A DNA stretch of 64,000 bases from SAR86 cluster bacterium. Its GTDB lineage: Bacteria; Pseudomonadota; Gammaproteobacteria; Magnimaribacterales; TMED112. The translations under genes were made by a program, and so were the position numbers. Location of the stretch: positions 346,001-410,000 of the forward strand of contig CP097967.1 of assembly GCA_023703535.1 (NCBI GenBank). The letters run 5' to 3'. Below are positions 21,150 through 30,633 of this stretch, one piece after another. The notes beneath the pieces were generated by a model that did no database searches, had not been told where the DNA came from, and saw only the letters and a program-made list of their open reading frames with translations. Each line of letters starts with the position of its first letter. Position 1 is the stretch's first letter.

Positions 21150-21572
21150 ATGGTTGTTATAAGACTTTCAAGAACAGGGGCAAAAAAAAGGCCTTTCTAT
21201 CATATTTGTGTAACTGACAGAAGAAAAAAAAGAGATGGTAATCACATTGAGAAGTTAGGTTTCTTTAATCCAATAGCCAAAAAAGGAGAAGAAAAAATAA
21301 AACTCGATGTAGAGAGGTTCGACTATTGGACGTCTGTAGGAGCAATACCAAGCGATACAGTAATGACACTTTACAAAAGATCAAAGTTGAGTGAAGAGGA
21401 TGTTGAAAAAATTGAAGAAAAAAAATTAGCACAGAAACAAAGAAGAAAAGAACGAGATGTTCTGAAAAAACAAGAAGAGGCCGAAAAGGCAGCAGCTGAG
21501 GCACCAGCAGAAGAGGCAGCACCAGCAGAGGATGCTCCGGCAGAAGAGAATCCCTCAGAAAAGAAGGGTTAG
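21150..21572 (+). CDS. rpsP: 30S ribosomal protein S16
   Basis: Starts [21 protein letters not shown], the S16 signature. 140 aa, longer than the usual 80-90 because of a Lys/Glu-rich then Ala/Glu-rich tail ([13 protein letters not shown]) from about residue 95. It leads the conserved rpsP-rimM-trmD-rplS operon. A possible promoter, TTGTGA with TGTAAA 17 bp downstream, lies around 21090-21118. Confidence 0.96.
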   Translation: MVVIRLSRTGAKKRPFYHICVTDRRKKRDGNHIEKLGFFNPIAKKGEEKIKLDVERFDYWTSVGAIPSDTVMTLYKRSKLSEEDVEKIEEKKLAQKQRRKERDVLKKQEEAEKAAAEAPAEEAAPAEDAPAEENPSEKKG

Positions 21573-21576
21573 TAGT

Positions 21577-22071
21577 CTGAACCTTCTAGTAATAGGAAAA
21601 TTTGGTAAGACCCATGGCGTTACTGGACAGATCAAGGTCCATTCATTTACTGAGCAAGAAAAAGATATCTTAAATTATTCCCATTTTTTTTATAAAGATG
21701 GTAATGAAATGAATTTAAAAATATTTACTGATGGGTCTGGAAAAATTTTTGGTCAGATTTCAGGAATTGACTCCATTGAAGCTGCTAGAGAATTTACAAA
21801 TAAAGAAATTTTTATTCATAAGGACATGCTTCCAGAATTAGGTGAAAAAGAGTATTACTGGGATGATTTAATAGGAGCAACTGTAAATAATTTAGAAGGG
21901 CAAAAGTTAGGTATAGTCAAAAAAATAGAAAATCACGGCGCTTCAGATTTAATTTTTATAGATAATAAAAAAGGTCAAGAAATTATAGTTCCTGTTGAAA
22001 ACGAATTTTTTCAAAAGTTTGAAAAGGATAATAATCTAATTATTGTTGATTGGGATATAGATGAAAATTAA
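21577..22071 (+). CDS. rimM: 16S rRNA processing protein RimM
   Basis: Late 30S-assembly factor that binds S19 and helps mature the 3' domain of 16S rRNA. LLVIGKFGKTHGVTGQIKVHSF is the family N-terminus, and EYYWDDLIGATV begins the PRC-barrel domain. No ATG fits well: the in-frame ATG at 21532 lies inside rpsP and adds unrelated residues. I give the CTG at 21577 as the likeliest start, with low certainty on the exact base. The end overlaps trmD by 11 bp. Confidence 0.88.
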   Translation: MNLLVIGKFGKTHGVTGQIKVHSFTEQEKDILNYSHFFYKDGNEMNLKIFTDGSGKIFGQISGIDSIEAAREFTNKEIFIHKDMLPELGEKEYYWDDLIGATVNNLEGQKLGIVKKIENHGASDLIFIDNKKGQEIIVPVENEFFQKFEKDNNLIIVDWDIDEN

Positions 22072-22804
22072 TATTCTTGCTGTTTTTCCTCAAATATTAG
22101 ACTCCCTTAATTATGGCGTTACTGGGACAGCAATTGAAAAAAATATTTTAGAAATTCATAAGATTGATTTAAAAGATTATCCTTTGAATTCTTATGGATC
22201 TATTGATGATAAACCTTTCTCAGGTTCAGAAGGTATGATTATTTCACCTATTCCAATTTCAAAAGCTATGAACTTAGTTAAAAACAAAGGAAAAGTAATT
22301 TATCTTTCTCCTCAAGGTGAAACACTAAATCAAAAAAAGGTCAAAGAGCTAGCAATTTTAAATGATTTAACAATAATTTGTGGTAGATATGAGGGGATAG
22401 ATCAGAGAATTGTTGATGAATATGTCGATGAAGAAATTTCAATAGGAGATTATGTTTTAAGTGGTGGTGAAATTGCAGCTACCGTACTTATTGACTCAAT
22501 TGTTAGAAATTTACCTGGCGCTCTTGGAAATGAAAAATCACTAACCAATGACAGTTTTTCTGATGGTAGACTAAAAGGTCATTCATACACAAGGCCAAGA
22601 GATTTTGAGGGAAGAAAAGTTCCAGATGAATTAGTTTCTGGAAATCATGAATTAGTGAAAGAATGGAAAATAGCAAATAGTTTATGGGTTACGAAGCAAA
22701 AACGACCAGATTTATTTTCTAATCTGCAACTTTCTGAAAAAGAAATGATATTATTACAAAAGTACGAGTTAGCACAAAAAAATCTAAGGAAGGGAGATGG
22801 CTGA
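22061..22804 (+). CDS. trmD: tRNA (guanine-N1-)-methyltransferase
   Basis: Methylates G37 of tRNAs reading CNN codons, preventing +1 frameshifting, with a trefoil-knot SAM site. 247 aa. [14 protein letters not shown] opens it, [11 protein letters not shown] and [31 protein letters not shown] are the knot motifs, and the C-terminal domain includes [16 protein letters not shown]. It overlaps rimM by 11 bp and rplS by 8 bp. Confidence 0.97.
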   Translation: MKINILAVFPQILDSLNYGVTGTAIEKNILEIHKIDLKDYPLNSYGSIDDKPFSGSEGMIISPIPISKAMNLVKNKGKVIYLSPQGETLNQKKVKELAILNDLTIICGRYEGIDQRIVDEYVDEEISIGDYVLSGGEIAATVLIDSIVRNLPGALGNEKSLTNDSFSDGRLKGHSYTRPRDFEGRKVPDELVSGNHELVKEWKIANSLWVTKQKRPDLFSNLQLSEKEMILLQKYELAQKNLRKGDG

Positions 22805-23144
22805 AAATATTCTTGATAAGTTTGAAAAAGAGCAATTAAAAGAACACCCAGAATTCAGAACTGGTGATACTATAGTGGTCCAAGTAAAAGTGACTGAAGG
22901 AAAAAGGACAAGACTGCAAGCTTTCGAGGGTTTAGTAATAAGTAAGAAAAATAGAGGTTTAAATTCTTCCTTTATAGTGAGAAAGATTTCAAGTGGCGTA
23001 GGTGTTGAAAGAACATTTCAGACTCATAGCCCGTTGATAGATTCGATTAAAGTAAAAAGAAAGGGTCTTGTGCGACAATCTAAAATTTACTACATAAGAG
23101 AAAGATCTGGCAAATCTGCAAGGATCAAAGAAAAAATTAATTAG
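22797..23144 (+). CDS. rplS: 50S ribosomal protein L19
   Basis: 115 aa. [26 protein letters not shown] and [23 protein letters not shown] are diagnostic of L19, which sits at the subunit interface. Last gene of the rpsP operon. Its TAG stop shares a base with the GTG start of xerD. Confidence 0.97.
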   Translation: MAENILDKFEKEQLKEHPEFRTGDTIVVQVKVTEGKRTRLQAFEGLVISKKNRGLNSSFIVRKISSGVGVERTFQTHSPLIDSIKVKRKGLVRQSKIYYIRERSGKSARIKEKIN

Positions 23145-24040
23145 TGCCTTCTGATTCAAAACTTCTTATTGAAAGCTTCTTAGATTCAATTTGGCTCGAA
23201 AAAAACGTATCACAGAACACTCTTCACTCTTACAGAAATGACTTAATTAAATTTGAATCCTTTTTATCAAAAGGAGGCAAAACTGTTTTAAATGCTGATC
23301 ACCTTACAATTCTTTCTTATTTAAGTAATCTCTTGGATAATGGATTTTCCTCAAAGACAATATCAAGGAATATTTCCTCAATGAAATCATTTTTTAAATA
23401 TTTAATAAGCTCAAAACATATTGATGTAAATCCAACAGCCAATATTGATTCTCCTAAATCAGGCCTTTTTTTGCCAACAACTCTCGATGTTGACGAAGTC
23501 GATAAAATTTTAAATTCGCCAAAAGAAACTCATTACATTGAGTTAAGAGATAAGGCTATTTTATATATGCTTTATGCTACAGGTATGAGAATTAGTGAAT
23601 TAGTAAATCTTGCTAAACATAATCTTGACTTAAATAGAGGATCAGTAAAAGTTTTTGGTAAAGGTGGAAAAGAGAGATTAATTCCCTTATCAGAAAAATC
23701 AGTGGAAATGTTAAATAAATACTTATCTTCATCTAGGGATGTCCTTTGTAAGGATAGAGATCACATGAATATATTTCTCTCAACTCATGGACGACAGATT
23801 ACAAGACAAAGCATTTGGCACAGAATTAAGGTCTATATAAAGAGAGAGGGAATCAAGAAAGAGGTTTACCCACATACTCTAAGACATGCTTTTGCAACTC
23901 ATATGCTTAATAATGGTGCAGATCTTAGGTCTGTGCAGCTTCTTCTAGGCCATGCTGATTTATCTACCACTCAAATTTATACGCATGTTGCTCAATCTGA
24001 AATAAAAAATTTACATAAAAAGCATCACCCAAGGGGATAA
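23144..24040 (+). CDS. xerD: Tyrosine recombinase XerD
   Basis: With XerC it resolves chromosome dimers at dif. 298 aa, GTG start. N-terminal SAM-like domain (NVSQNTLHSYRNDLIKFESFL), catalytic domain with Arg in ATGMRISELVNL, HTLRHAFATHMLNNGADLR (H..R), LLGHADLSTTQIYTH (H/W) and the nucleophile Tyr. XerD rather than XerC is supported by the HHPRG C-terminus and the following dsbC, as in E. coli. A dif site with a perfect XerD arm lies in this window at 60875-60902. Confidence 0.92.
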   Translation: MPSDSKLLIESFLDSIWLEKNVSQNTLHSYRNDLIKFESFLSKGGKTVLNADHLTILSYLSNLLDNGFSSKTISRNISSMKSFFKYLISSKHIDVNPTANIDSPKSGLFLPTTLDVDEVDKILNSPKETHYIELRDKAILYMLYATGMRISELVNLAKHNLDLNRGSVKVFGKGGKERLIPLSEKSVEMLNKYLSSSRDVLCKDRDHMNIFLSTHGRQITRQSIWHRIKVYIKREGIKKEVYPHTLRHAFATHMLNNGADLRSVQLLLGHADLSTTQIYTHVAQSEIKNLHKKHHPRG

Positions 24041-24750
24041 TGAGGCGCTACATTTTTATATTTACATCACTTTTTTTCTTAAATATTTTTTCTGATGAAG
24101 AAGTAGAGAAAAAGATAAAAGCGTTACTTCCAAATGATTTGACGATTAATTTTATAGATCAAGCAGAGCTAGATGGTTTTTTTGTTGTGAATGTAGACAA
24201 TAATCAAATTCTATTTATTTCAAAAGATTTTGAATATTTTTTTGTTGGAGATCTACTAAAGAAAAGATTAGATCAGGGTTACGACTCCTTAAATATAAAG
24301 TACCGCTCATTATTTGCTCAAAACCTTATAAAGAAGATAAATAAAAAAGAATTTATACAATTTAAATCTCCGAAGGAGATTACTGAAATTACAGTTTTTA
24401 CCGACGTTTCTTGTGCCTATTGCAGATTAATGCATAGCCAAATAGATAATTATCTTGACTTGGGAATTACTGTAAATTATCTTGCATTTCCTCAAGATGG
24501 TCTTGTGGGAAAAGTATTTGAGGATATGCAGAAACTTTGGTGCAGTGATAACAGGAATGTAGCTATTACTGAATTAAAGAAAGGAAATGATATTGAAGCA
24601 AACGCATGCACTAACCCTGTCGAAGACCATTTTAAAACTGGAAGATTGATTGGAGCTACAGGTACTCCTACAATAGTATTAAGCGATGGAAGAATAGTGC
24701 CTGGTTATATACCAGCAGAAGAATTGATAGAAATTATAATAAATGGATAA
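24040..24750 (+). CDS. dsbC: Thiol:disulfide interchange protein DsbC
   Basis: Periplasmic disulfide isomerase, 236 aa. A signal peptide covers about residues 1-18. A small dimerisation domain is followed by a thioredoxin fold with FTDVSCAYCRLMH (CxxC) and the cis-proline loop TGTPTIVL. The ATG shares a base with the xerD stop. In many gammaproteobacteria recJ follows; here the end overlaps prfB directly by 8 bp. Confidence 0.9.
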   Translation: MRRYIFIFTSLFFLNIFSDEEVEKKIKALLPNDLTINFIDQAELDGFFVVNVDNNQILFISKDFEYFFVGDLLKKRLDQGYDSLNIKYRSLFAQNLIKKINKKEFIQFKSPKEITEITVFTDVSCAYCRLMHSQIDNYLDLGITVNYLAFPQDGLVGKVFEDMQKLWCSDNRNVAITELKKGNDIEANACTNPVEDHFKTGRLIGATGTPTIVLSDGRIVPGYIPAEELIEIIING

Positions 24751-25838
24751 ATCTGAGATTTTATTAGACTTAAATAAAATAGCTAAGAGAATTGGCGAAC
24801 TCAGGGGGTTCCTTTGACCCTGATTCTCTTGTAGGGCAACTACAAATTCTTAATCAAAAGTTAGAAGATCCTGAGATTTGGAAAGATCACATAAAAATAA
24901 GCAAGCTAAATAAAGAAAAAACCGAGAAAGAAACTAAACTTAGTGAATTTAAAGGGATTGAAGAAAAATTTAATGATATAGAAGAGACGCTAAAAATATC
25001 ATTTGAAATTAACGAAGAAGGTGAAATTCCAAAGCAGTTAAAAGCTCTAACTTTACTTGAATCTCAAATTGATGATCTTGAAACAAAAAGATACTTTTCT
25101 AAAAAAAATGATCTAGCAAATGCTTTTGTAGATATTCAATCTGGATCTGGCGGAACTGAGGCACAAGATTGGGCAGAAATGTTATATAGAATGTATACAC
25201 GTTGGGCAGAGGATATGAATTTTGAAATAAAGGTCGAAGAATTTTCACCTGGAGAAGTTGCTGGCATCAAAAGCGCAAGTATTAATATTTCTGGAAACTA
25301 TGCCTACGGCTGGATGAGAACTGAGACCGGGATACATCGTTTAGTTAGAAAATCACCTTTTGATTCAGGAAGTAGGCGCCATACATCTTTTGCTGCTGTT
25401 TTTGTATCTCCAGAAATTGATGATGAAATAGATATTGAGCTTGATATGTCAAAGGTCCGAATTGATACATACAGAGCATCTGGTGCTGGAGGCCAGCATG
25501 TCAATAAAACAGATTCTGCAGTGCGATTAACGCATGAACCAACTGGGCTAGTAGTTCAATGCCAATCACAAAGATCACAGCATCAAAATAAAGACAGGGC
25601 TATCAAGCAGCTAAAATCAAAGCTATATGAATTAGAAATTCAAAAAAAAGAACAGGAAATTCAAAAACTAGAGGATTCAAAGACAGACATAGGATGGGGG
25701 AATCAGATTAGGTCTTATGTTCTTGATCAGTCAAGAATTAAAGATATAAGAACAAAGCATGAAGAAACAAATACCCAAGCAGTTTTAGATGGTAAAATTA
25801 ATAACTTCATAAAGGCAAGTTTAAAAAATGGATTCTAA
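24743..25838 (+). CDS. prfB: Peptide chain release factor 2 (programmed +1 frameshift)
   Basis: RF2 terminates at UGA and UAA. The first 24 codons start at the ATG at 24743, inside the end of dsbC, and reach CTT at 24812 followed by an in-frame TGA at 24815-24817. Translation continues in the +1 frame from GAC at 24816, giving about 364 aa, the normal RF2 length. The second frame has the release-factor motif GAGGQHVNKTDSAVR (GGQ) and a C-terminal domain ending RSYVLDQSRIKDIRT. The tRNA-like anticodon tripeptide region is near EEFSPGEVAGIKS. lysS overlaps the end by 11 bp. Confidence 0.96.
24803..24818 (+). promoter_or_regulatory. RF2 autoregulatory +1 frameshift site
   Basis: A Shine-Dalgarno-like AGGGGG (24803-24808), a 3-nt spacer and the slippery CTTTGAC (24812-24818) reproduce the E. 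coli prfB arrangement and spacing. Low RF2 leaves the UGA unread and promotes slipping, so RF2 tunes its own synthesis. Confidence 0.93.
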
Positions 25839-27294
25839 AGATTTAACAAAGGTGCAAAAAGACAGAGAGGAAAAACTTAAAATTCTTAGAGAAAAAGGTT
25901 TTAATTATCCAAATAAATTTGAAAAGAAAGATTATCTAGGCGAGATTTCATCAAAATTTAGCAAAAGTTCAAAAAGCTCACTTGAGGATAAAAAAGTTTC
26001 CATATGCACAGCAGGCAGAATAGTTTTGAAACGTGTTATGGGTAACGCAGCTTTTATGACGCTAGAGGATAGTTCTGGAAGGTTACAGATTTTTTTATCT
26101 AGAAATAAACTAAATGAAAAATTAGATGAAGCCAAAGACTTAGATTTAGGCGATATCATTGGAGTTAAAGGTATTTTGTTTAGAACAAATACTGATGAAC
26201 TTACAGTAGATCTTGATTCTTTCGAGCTGTTAACAAAATCACTTAAACCAATGCCAGAAAAACATAAAGGATTAACAGATATAGAAACTATTTATCGTAA
26301 ACGCTATTTGGACTTAATGAGCAATCCTGAATCAAGAGAAGTGTTTATAAAAAGAAATAAAATTATTAAGTCTCTTCGAACAAACCTTGAGTCTAACGGA
26401 TTTTTAGAAGTTGAAACTCCAATGATGCATCCAATACCAGGAGGAGCAAATGCAAGACCTTTTGAAACTCATCATAATGCATTAGATAAAAAACTTTACC
26501 TTAGAGTAGCCCCAGAGCTATATTTAAAACGACTTCTTGTTGGAGGATATGAAAAGGTTTTTGAAATCAATAGAAATTTCAGAAATGAAGGTATTTCGAC
26601 AATTCATAACCCTGAATTTACTATGCTCGAATTCTATGAAGCATATGGAGATTTACAAACAACTGCAAAATTTATCCAGAAATTGATTCAAGATAGCATC
26701 CTTGCCGTCAATGATTCATTGAAAATTACCTATGATCAAAAAAATATTAATTTTGAAAAAGACTTTGAAATAAGGTCACTCAAAGAGTTAGTTAAGGAAG
26801 AGCTAAATGTTGAATCTTTAGAGAATGAAGAGGATATATTTGATCTTGCAAAAAAGAAAAAAATAAAAATAGAAAAAAACTGGGGTTGGGGTAAAGTGCT
26901 TCTTGAGCTATTTGAAAAGTTTGTTGAGAAAAAATTATGGCAACCAACTTTTGTTAAAGATTATCCTTTTGAGGTGTCTCCTTTATCTAGAAGAAAAGAT
27001 GAAGAGAAAGAATTTACTGATAGAGTTGAGCTATTTATTGCAGGTAAAGAATTTGCAAACTTTTTTAATGAGTTGAATGATCCTCATGATCAAGAACAGA
27101 GATTCTTAGATCAAGTTAAACAAAAAGACTCAGGAGATGACGAGGCAATGTTCTTTGATGATGACTATCTTGATGCTCTACACCATGGAATGCCTCCAGC
27201 AGTAGGTGTAGGTATCGGTATAGATAGATTGATTATGCTTGCAACTGATAAGACATCAATTAGGGATGTAGTTTTTTTTCCTACTTTAAAGTAA
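25828..27294 (+). CDS. lysS: Lysyl-tRNA synthetase, class II
   Basis: 488 aa. N-terminal OB-fold anticodon-binding domain (AGRIVLKRVMGNAAFMTLEDSSG), then class II motifs: motif 2 FEINRNFRNEGISTIHNPEFTM and motif 3 GVGIGIDRLIML. FVKDYPFEVSPLSR is the lysyl-specific substrate region. Overlaps prfB, the conserved prfB-lysS pair. Converges on mdh with a 9-bp overlap at the 3' ends. Confidence 0.97.
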   Translation: MDSKDLTKVQKDREEKLKILREKGFNYPNKFEKKDYLGEISSKFSKSSKSSLEDKKVSICTAGRIVLKRVMGNAAFMTLEDSSGRLQIFLSRNKLNEKLDEAKDLDLGDIIGVKGILFRTNTDELTVDLDSFELLTKSLKPMPEKHKGLTDIETIYRKRYLDLMSNPESREVFIKRNKIIKSLRTNLESNGFLEVETPMMHPIPGGANARPFETHHNALDKKLYLRVAPELYLKRLLVGGYEKVFEINRNFRNEGISTIHNPEFTMLEFYEAYGDLQTTAKFIQKLIQDSILAVNDSLKITYDQKNINFEKDFEIRSLKELVKEELNVESLENEEDIFDLAKKKKIKIEKNWGWGKVLLELFEKFVEKKLWQPTFVKDYPFEVSPLSRRKDEEKEFTDRVELFIAGKEFANFFNELNDPHDQEQRFLDQVKQKDSGDDEAMFFDDDYLDALHHGMPPAVGVGIGIDRLIMLATDKTSIRDVVFFPTLK

Positions 27295-28272
27295 ATCTTT
27301 AACAAGCTCTCTTTCTTCAACTAATTCATTTGAAGTCAAGGCTATTCTTGATTTGGCAAATTCACTTAAAGAGAAATCTCTTACAATATTAATATTTCCC
27401 ATACCATCTGATGTAAGAGGGAATCCAGAAAAAACTCCTTCAGCCACTCCATATGAACCATCACTAAGTATTGCAGCATTAAAAACATCACCAGATCTGG
27501 TTGGGTTCTCTACTGAAGAAACTGTTTCACATGCAGCTCGTGCAGCGGATGAGGCAGATGAGGCTCCTCGGGATTTTATAATTTCTGCACCCCTTTGCTG
27601 AATTTTTGGAAGGAACTTATGTTCAACCCAATCATGATCATTTATTTTTTTATAAATAATTTCTCCATCTAGCAAAGCATTCTCTAAATCTGGAAACATA
27701 GTAGGGCTATGATTACCAAAAATGGCAAGCCTATATATATCATCCACATGCACTTGAAGTTTCAAAGCAACTTGAGCTTTTGCTCTTAATGCATCGAGCA
27801 TAGTCATTGCCATCCATTTTTGTGATGGATTATTTGCATTAGTGCAGCCGATAAGAGCATTTGTATTTGCTGGATTGCCAACAACAAGAATTTTACATGA
27901 ATCTTTTGCTTTTGAACCTATAGCTTTTCCTTGTTCCGTAAAAATCCCTCCATTTATTTTTAGAAGATCTGCCCTTTCTTTTATCTCCTTACCATTTAGG
28001 ACTATCCCTCTCGGAATTGAGCCAACAAGTAAACACCAATCAGCATCTTCAACTGCAGAGTTGATGTTGTCATGCACTGAAATGGAACTAATATTTGAAT
28101 AAGCGGAGTCTTCAAGCTCTTTAACAAAACCTGATAGTTTCTCCATTGCTGAGGGAATTTCTACAAGTGAGAAGTCAATTTTCTCATTACTCTTAAAAAT
28201 TCCATTTTCACAAAGAAACGGAATAAGTGAATAAGATATTTGTCCAGCAGCTCCTGTTACAACAACTTTCAT
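27286..28272 (-). CDS. mdh: Malate dehydrogenase (NAD-dependent)
   Basis: Oxidises malate to oxaloacetate in the TCA cycle. 328 aa, of the group resembling cytosolic and Burkholderia-type MDH rather than the 312-aa E. coli type. VVVTGAAGQISYSLIP is the NAD fold, VGNPANTNALIG the nicotinamide region, MTMLDALRAKAQVALKL the substrate-Arg region and FGNHSPTMFPD the catalytic His. Divergent from the SDR gene across about 90 bp. Confidence 0.95.
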   Translation of the reverse strand: MKVVVTGAAGQISYSLIPFLCENGIFKSNEKIDFSLVEIPSAMEKLSGFVKELEDSAYSNISSISVHDNINSAVEDADWCLLVGSIPRGIVLNGKEIKERADLLKINGGIFTEQGKAIGSKAKDSCKILVVGNPANTNALIGCTNANNPSQKWMAMTMLDALRAKAQVALKLQVHVDDIYRLAIFGNHSPTMFPDLENALLDGEIIYKKINDHDWVEHKFLPKIQQRGAEIIKSRGASSASSAARAACETVSSVENPTRSGDVFNAAILSDGSYGVAEGVFSGFPLTSDGMGNINIVRDFSLSEFAKSRIALTSNELVEERELVKDLL

Positions 28273-28362
28273 AGATTAAAAATTATCTCTATTCTATGTT
28301 TACTTGTATCTTAATTCCATTAGAATTTACATTCTGAAGATAATTTTTTAAGGAGACAACTC

Positions 28363-29280
28363 ATGTCATTAGATTTCGAAGGTAAGGTAGCAATAGTAAC
28401 AGGTTCCGGTGGCGGTATAGGAAAAGGATATGCACTAGAATTAGGAAAAAGAGGTGCAAAAGTAGTCGTTAACGATTTAGGAGGGGCTGTAGACGGTTCA
28501 GGGGGCTCTCTTACAGCTGCAGAAACTGTTGTAAAAGAAATTCAAGATAACGGTGGAGATGCAATGGCAAATGGGGCTAATGTCTGCAATCAAGATGAAG
28601 TAAAGAATATGGTCGAACAAGCAATGGAAAAATGGGGCAGAGTGGATGTTCTTGTGAATAATGCTGGAATTTTAAGAGATAAATCATTTGCAAAAATGCC
28701 TTGGGAAGATTTCGTAACAGTAGTGAACGTTCATTTACTTGGCTCAGCATTGTGCGCACATACAGTTTTTCCAATAATGAAAGAACAAGAGTATGGAAGA
28801 ATAATCATGACTTCATCGTCTTCAGGATTATTCGGAAACTTTGGACAAACAAATTATGGTGCAGCAAAGATGGGTGTTGTTGGTTTAATGAATACATTAA
28901 AACTTGAGGGTGCAAAATATAATATACATACAAATGCTATAGCCCCTACAGCTACAACAAGAATGACAGAAAGCCTTTTCCCTGATGATTTTAAAGATAA
29001 GCTTGATCCAAAATACATTATTCCTGCAGTTATTTTTCTCGCAAGTGAAAAAGCTCCTAATGGTGAAATTTTGCAAGCAGGAGCAGGTGTAATTGCTAAT
29101 ACATATATCATGGAAACTATGGGCAAGTATTTCGGTACTGATGAAAGTTTTAATGCTGAGTCAGTTGCAGAGCATTGGCCAGAAGTTTGCGATAATAAAG
29201 ATGCAAGACGTCCACTTCAAGGAGGGGATGTAGCAATTAAGCATTTTGAAACAATTGGGAAAGCTGAACAAAATAAATAG
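28363..29280 (+). CDS. Short-chain dehydrogenase resembling the (3R)-hydroxyacyl-CoA dehydrogenase of multifunctional enzyme 2
   Basis: 305 aa. SDR fold with TGSGGGIGKGYALELGKRGAKVVVNDLGG; the NDLGG and following GSGGS segment are typical of the HSD17B4/MFE-2 branch. The active site is intact: NNAG, Ser in TSSSSGLFG, and Tyr/Lys in YGAAKMG. A C-terminal extension of about 50 residues continues past the usual SDR core. A strong AAGGAG site precedes it. Role in fatty-acid or steroid-like hydroxyacyl-CoA oxidation is inferred from the family; no beta-oxidation genes are adjacent. Confidence 0.8.
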   Translation: MSLDFEGKVAIVTGSGGGIGKGYALELGKRGAKVVVNDLGGAVDGSGGSLTAAETVVKEIQDNGGDAMANGANVCNQDEVKNMVEQAMEKWGRVDVLVNNAGILRDKSFAKMPWEDFVTVVNVHLLGSALCAHTVFPIMKEQEYGRIIMTSSSSGLFGNFGQTNYGAAKMGVVGLMNTLKLEGAKYNIHTNAIAPTATTRMTESLFPDDFKDKLDPKYIIPAVIFLASEKAPNGEILQAGAGVIANTYIMETMGKYFGTDESFNAESVAEHWPEVCDNKDARRPLQGGDVAIKHFETIGKAEQNK

Positions 29281-29334
29281 TTTCCCAGAAAGCACCGCCA
29301 TAGTTGCAGACCTACAGCAGTGCAAGCTTAGGAC

Positions 29335-30615
29335 TTAATCAAAATTAAGAGCACCACCGACCTGGTAATCGATTACTCTTGTTTCAAAGAAATTCTTTTC
29401 CTTTTTAAGGTCCATAATCTCAGACATCCACGGAAACGGATTTTCAACCCCTGCATACTCTTCAGTAAGACCTATTTGTTGCAACCTACGGTTACAAATA
29501 AATTTTAGATACTCTTCCATAACTTTTGCATTCATTCCAAGAACACCCCTTGGCATAGTATCTCTAGCATATTCAATCTCGAGATTCGTACCTTCGACAA
29601 TCATATCTTTTGCACGTTTTTTCATATCATCATCCCATAAGTGTGGATTCTCGTTGATTATGGTATTTATCACATCAATTCCGAAGTTTACGTGCATAGA
29701 CTCATCTCGCATAATGTATTGAAATTGTTCACTCACTCCTGTCATCTTATTCCTTCTTCCCATTGATAATATTTGTGAAAAGCCACAATAAAAAAACATT
29801 CCCTCGAGAACACAGTAATATGCAACCAAATTACTTAAGAACTCTTTATCTTTTTCAGGGGTTCCAGTTTCAAAAGAAGGATCTTCAAGTTGTTTTGTAT
29901 ATTTCAAACCCCAAGATGCTTTCTTTTCTACACATGGAACTTCTCTATACATATTAAAAATTTCTCCTTCATCCATTCCTAAAGACTCAACACAGTATTG
30001 ATATGCATGTGTATGTATGGCCTCTTCAAAGGCTTGTCTGAGAAGATACTGCCTGCACTCTGGATTTGTGATTAGTCTGTAAACTGCTAAGACAATATTG
30101 TTTGCAACTAAGGAATCAGCAGTTGAAAAGAATCCTAAGCTTCTTTTTACAATCATTCTTTCATCATCTGTTAAGCCATCAGGATCCTTCCAAAGTGCAA
30201 TATCGGCATTCATATTTACTTCTTGCGGCATCCAGTGATTGGCACTTCCATCCAAATACTTTTGCCAAGCCCACTTATATTTAAAGGGAACAAGTTGGTT
30301 GAGATCTGCCCTTGAATTAATCATGGCTTTTTGCCCAACTTGCACCCTGCCTTCTAGTACGTCTTGCATTTTTTGTTTTGCAATTTCTAAATCTTCTTCC
30401 GTTGGTTCTTTTTTGGTAATGTAATTTTCAAGATCCATCAGATCATTTGTAACTTCCGGTTTAGAGTTTATTTCTACTTTTGGTGCTGGTTCTACATTCT
30501 GAACTGCACTTTGAACTTGAACCTCATTATTCTGAGTTTCTGATACTTGAGGTTCAGTTTTTTTCTCCTGACTCTCAAGATTTTCGGTTTTTTCCGTGCT
30601 ATCCCAATCTAACAT
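29335..30615 (-). CDS. nrdB: Ribonucleotide reductase, class Ia small subunit
   Basis: Carries the diiron-tyrosyl radical that starts deoxyribonucleotide synthesis. 426 aa. The N-terminal 75 or so residues are a Glu/Gln/Val-rich, apparently disordered extension. The core shows the iron ligands in [27 protein letters not shown] and [10 protein letters not shown], and the C-terminus ends in a peptide that docks to NrdA (VGGALNFD). It follows nrdA after 18 bp on the minus strand. Expressed from the NrdR-controlled promoter upstream of nrdA. Confidence 0.96.
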   Translation of the reverse strand: MLDWDSTEKTENLESQEKKTEPQVSETQNNEVQVQSAVQNVEPAPKVEINSKPEVTNDLMDLENYITKKEPTEEDLEIAKQKMQDVLEGRVQVGQKAMINSRADLNQLVPFKYKWAWQKYLDGSANHWMPQEVNMNADIALWKDPDGLTDDERMIVKRSLGFFSTADSLVANNIVLAVYRLITNPECRQYLLRQAFEEAIHTHAYQYCVESLGMDEGEIFNMYREVPCVEKKASWGLKYTKQLEDPSFETGTPEKDKEFLSNLVAYYCVLEGMFFYCGFSQILSMGRRNKMTGVSEQFQYIMRDESMHVNFGIDVINTIINENPHLWDDDMKKRAKDMIVEGTNLEIEYARDTMPRGVLGMNAKVMEEYLKFICNRRLQQIGLTEEYAGVENPFPWMSEIMDLKKEKNFFETRVIDYQVGGALNFD

Positions 30616-30633
30616 AATATTCTCCTTAAAATT

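Noticed and set aside
29281-29334. Short, GC-richer stretch between the SDR gene and nrdB as an RNA or terminator
   Set aside because: Only weak 4-5 bp pairings (TTGCA/TGCAA, GCAC/GTGC) and no T run. Too little to call.
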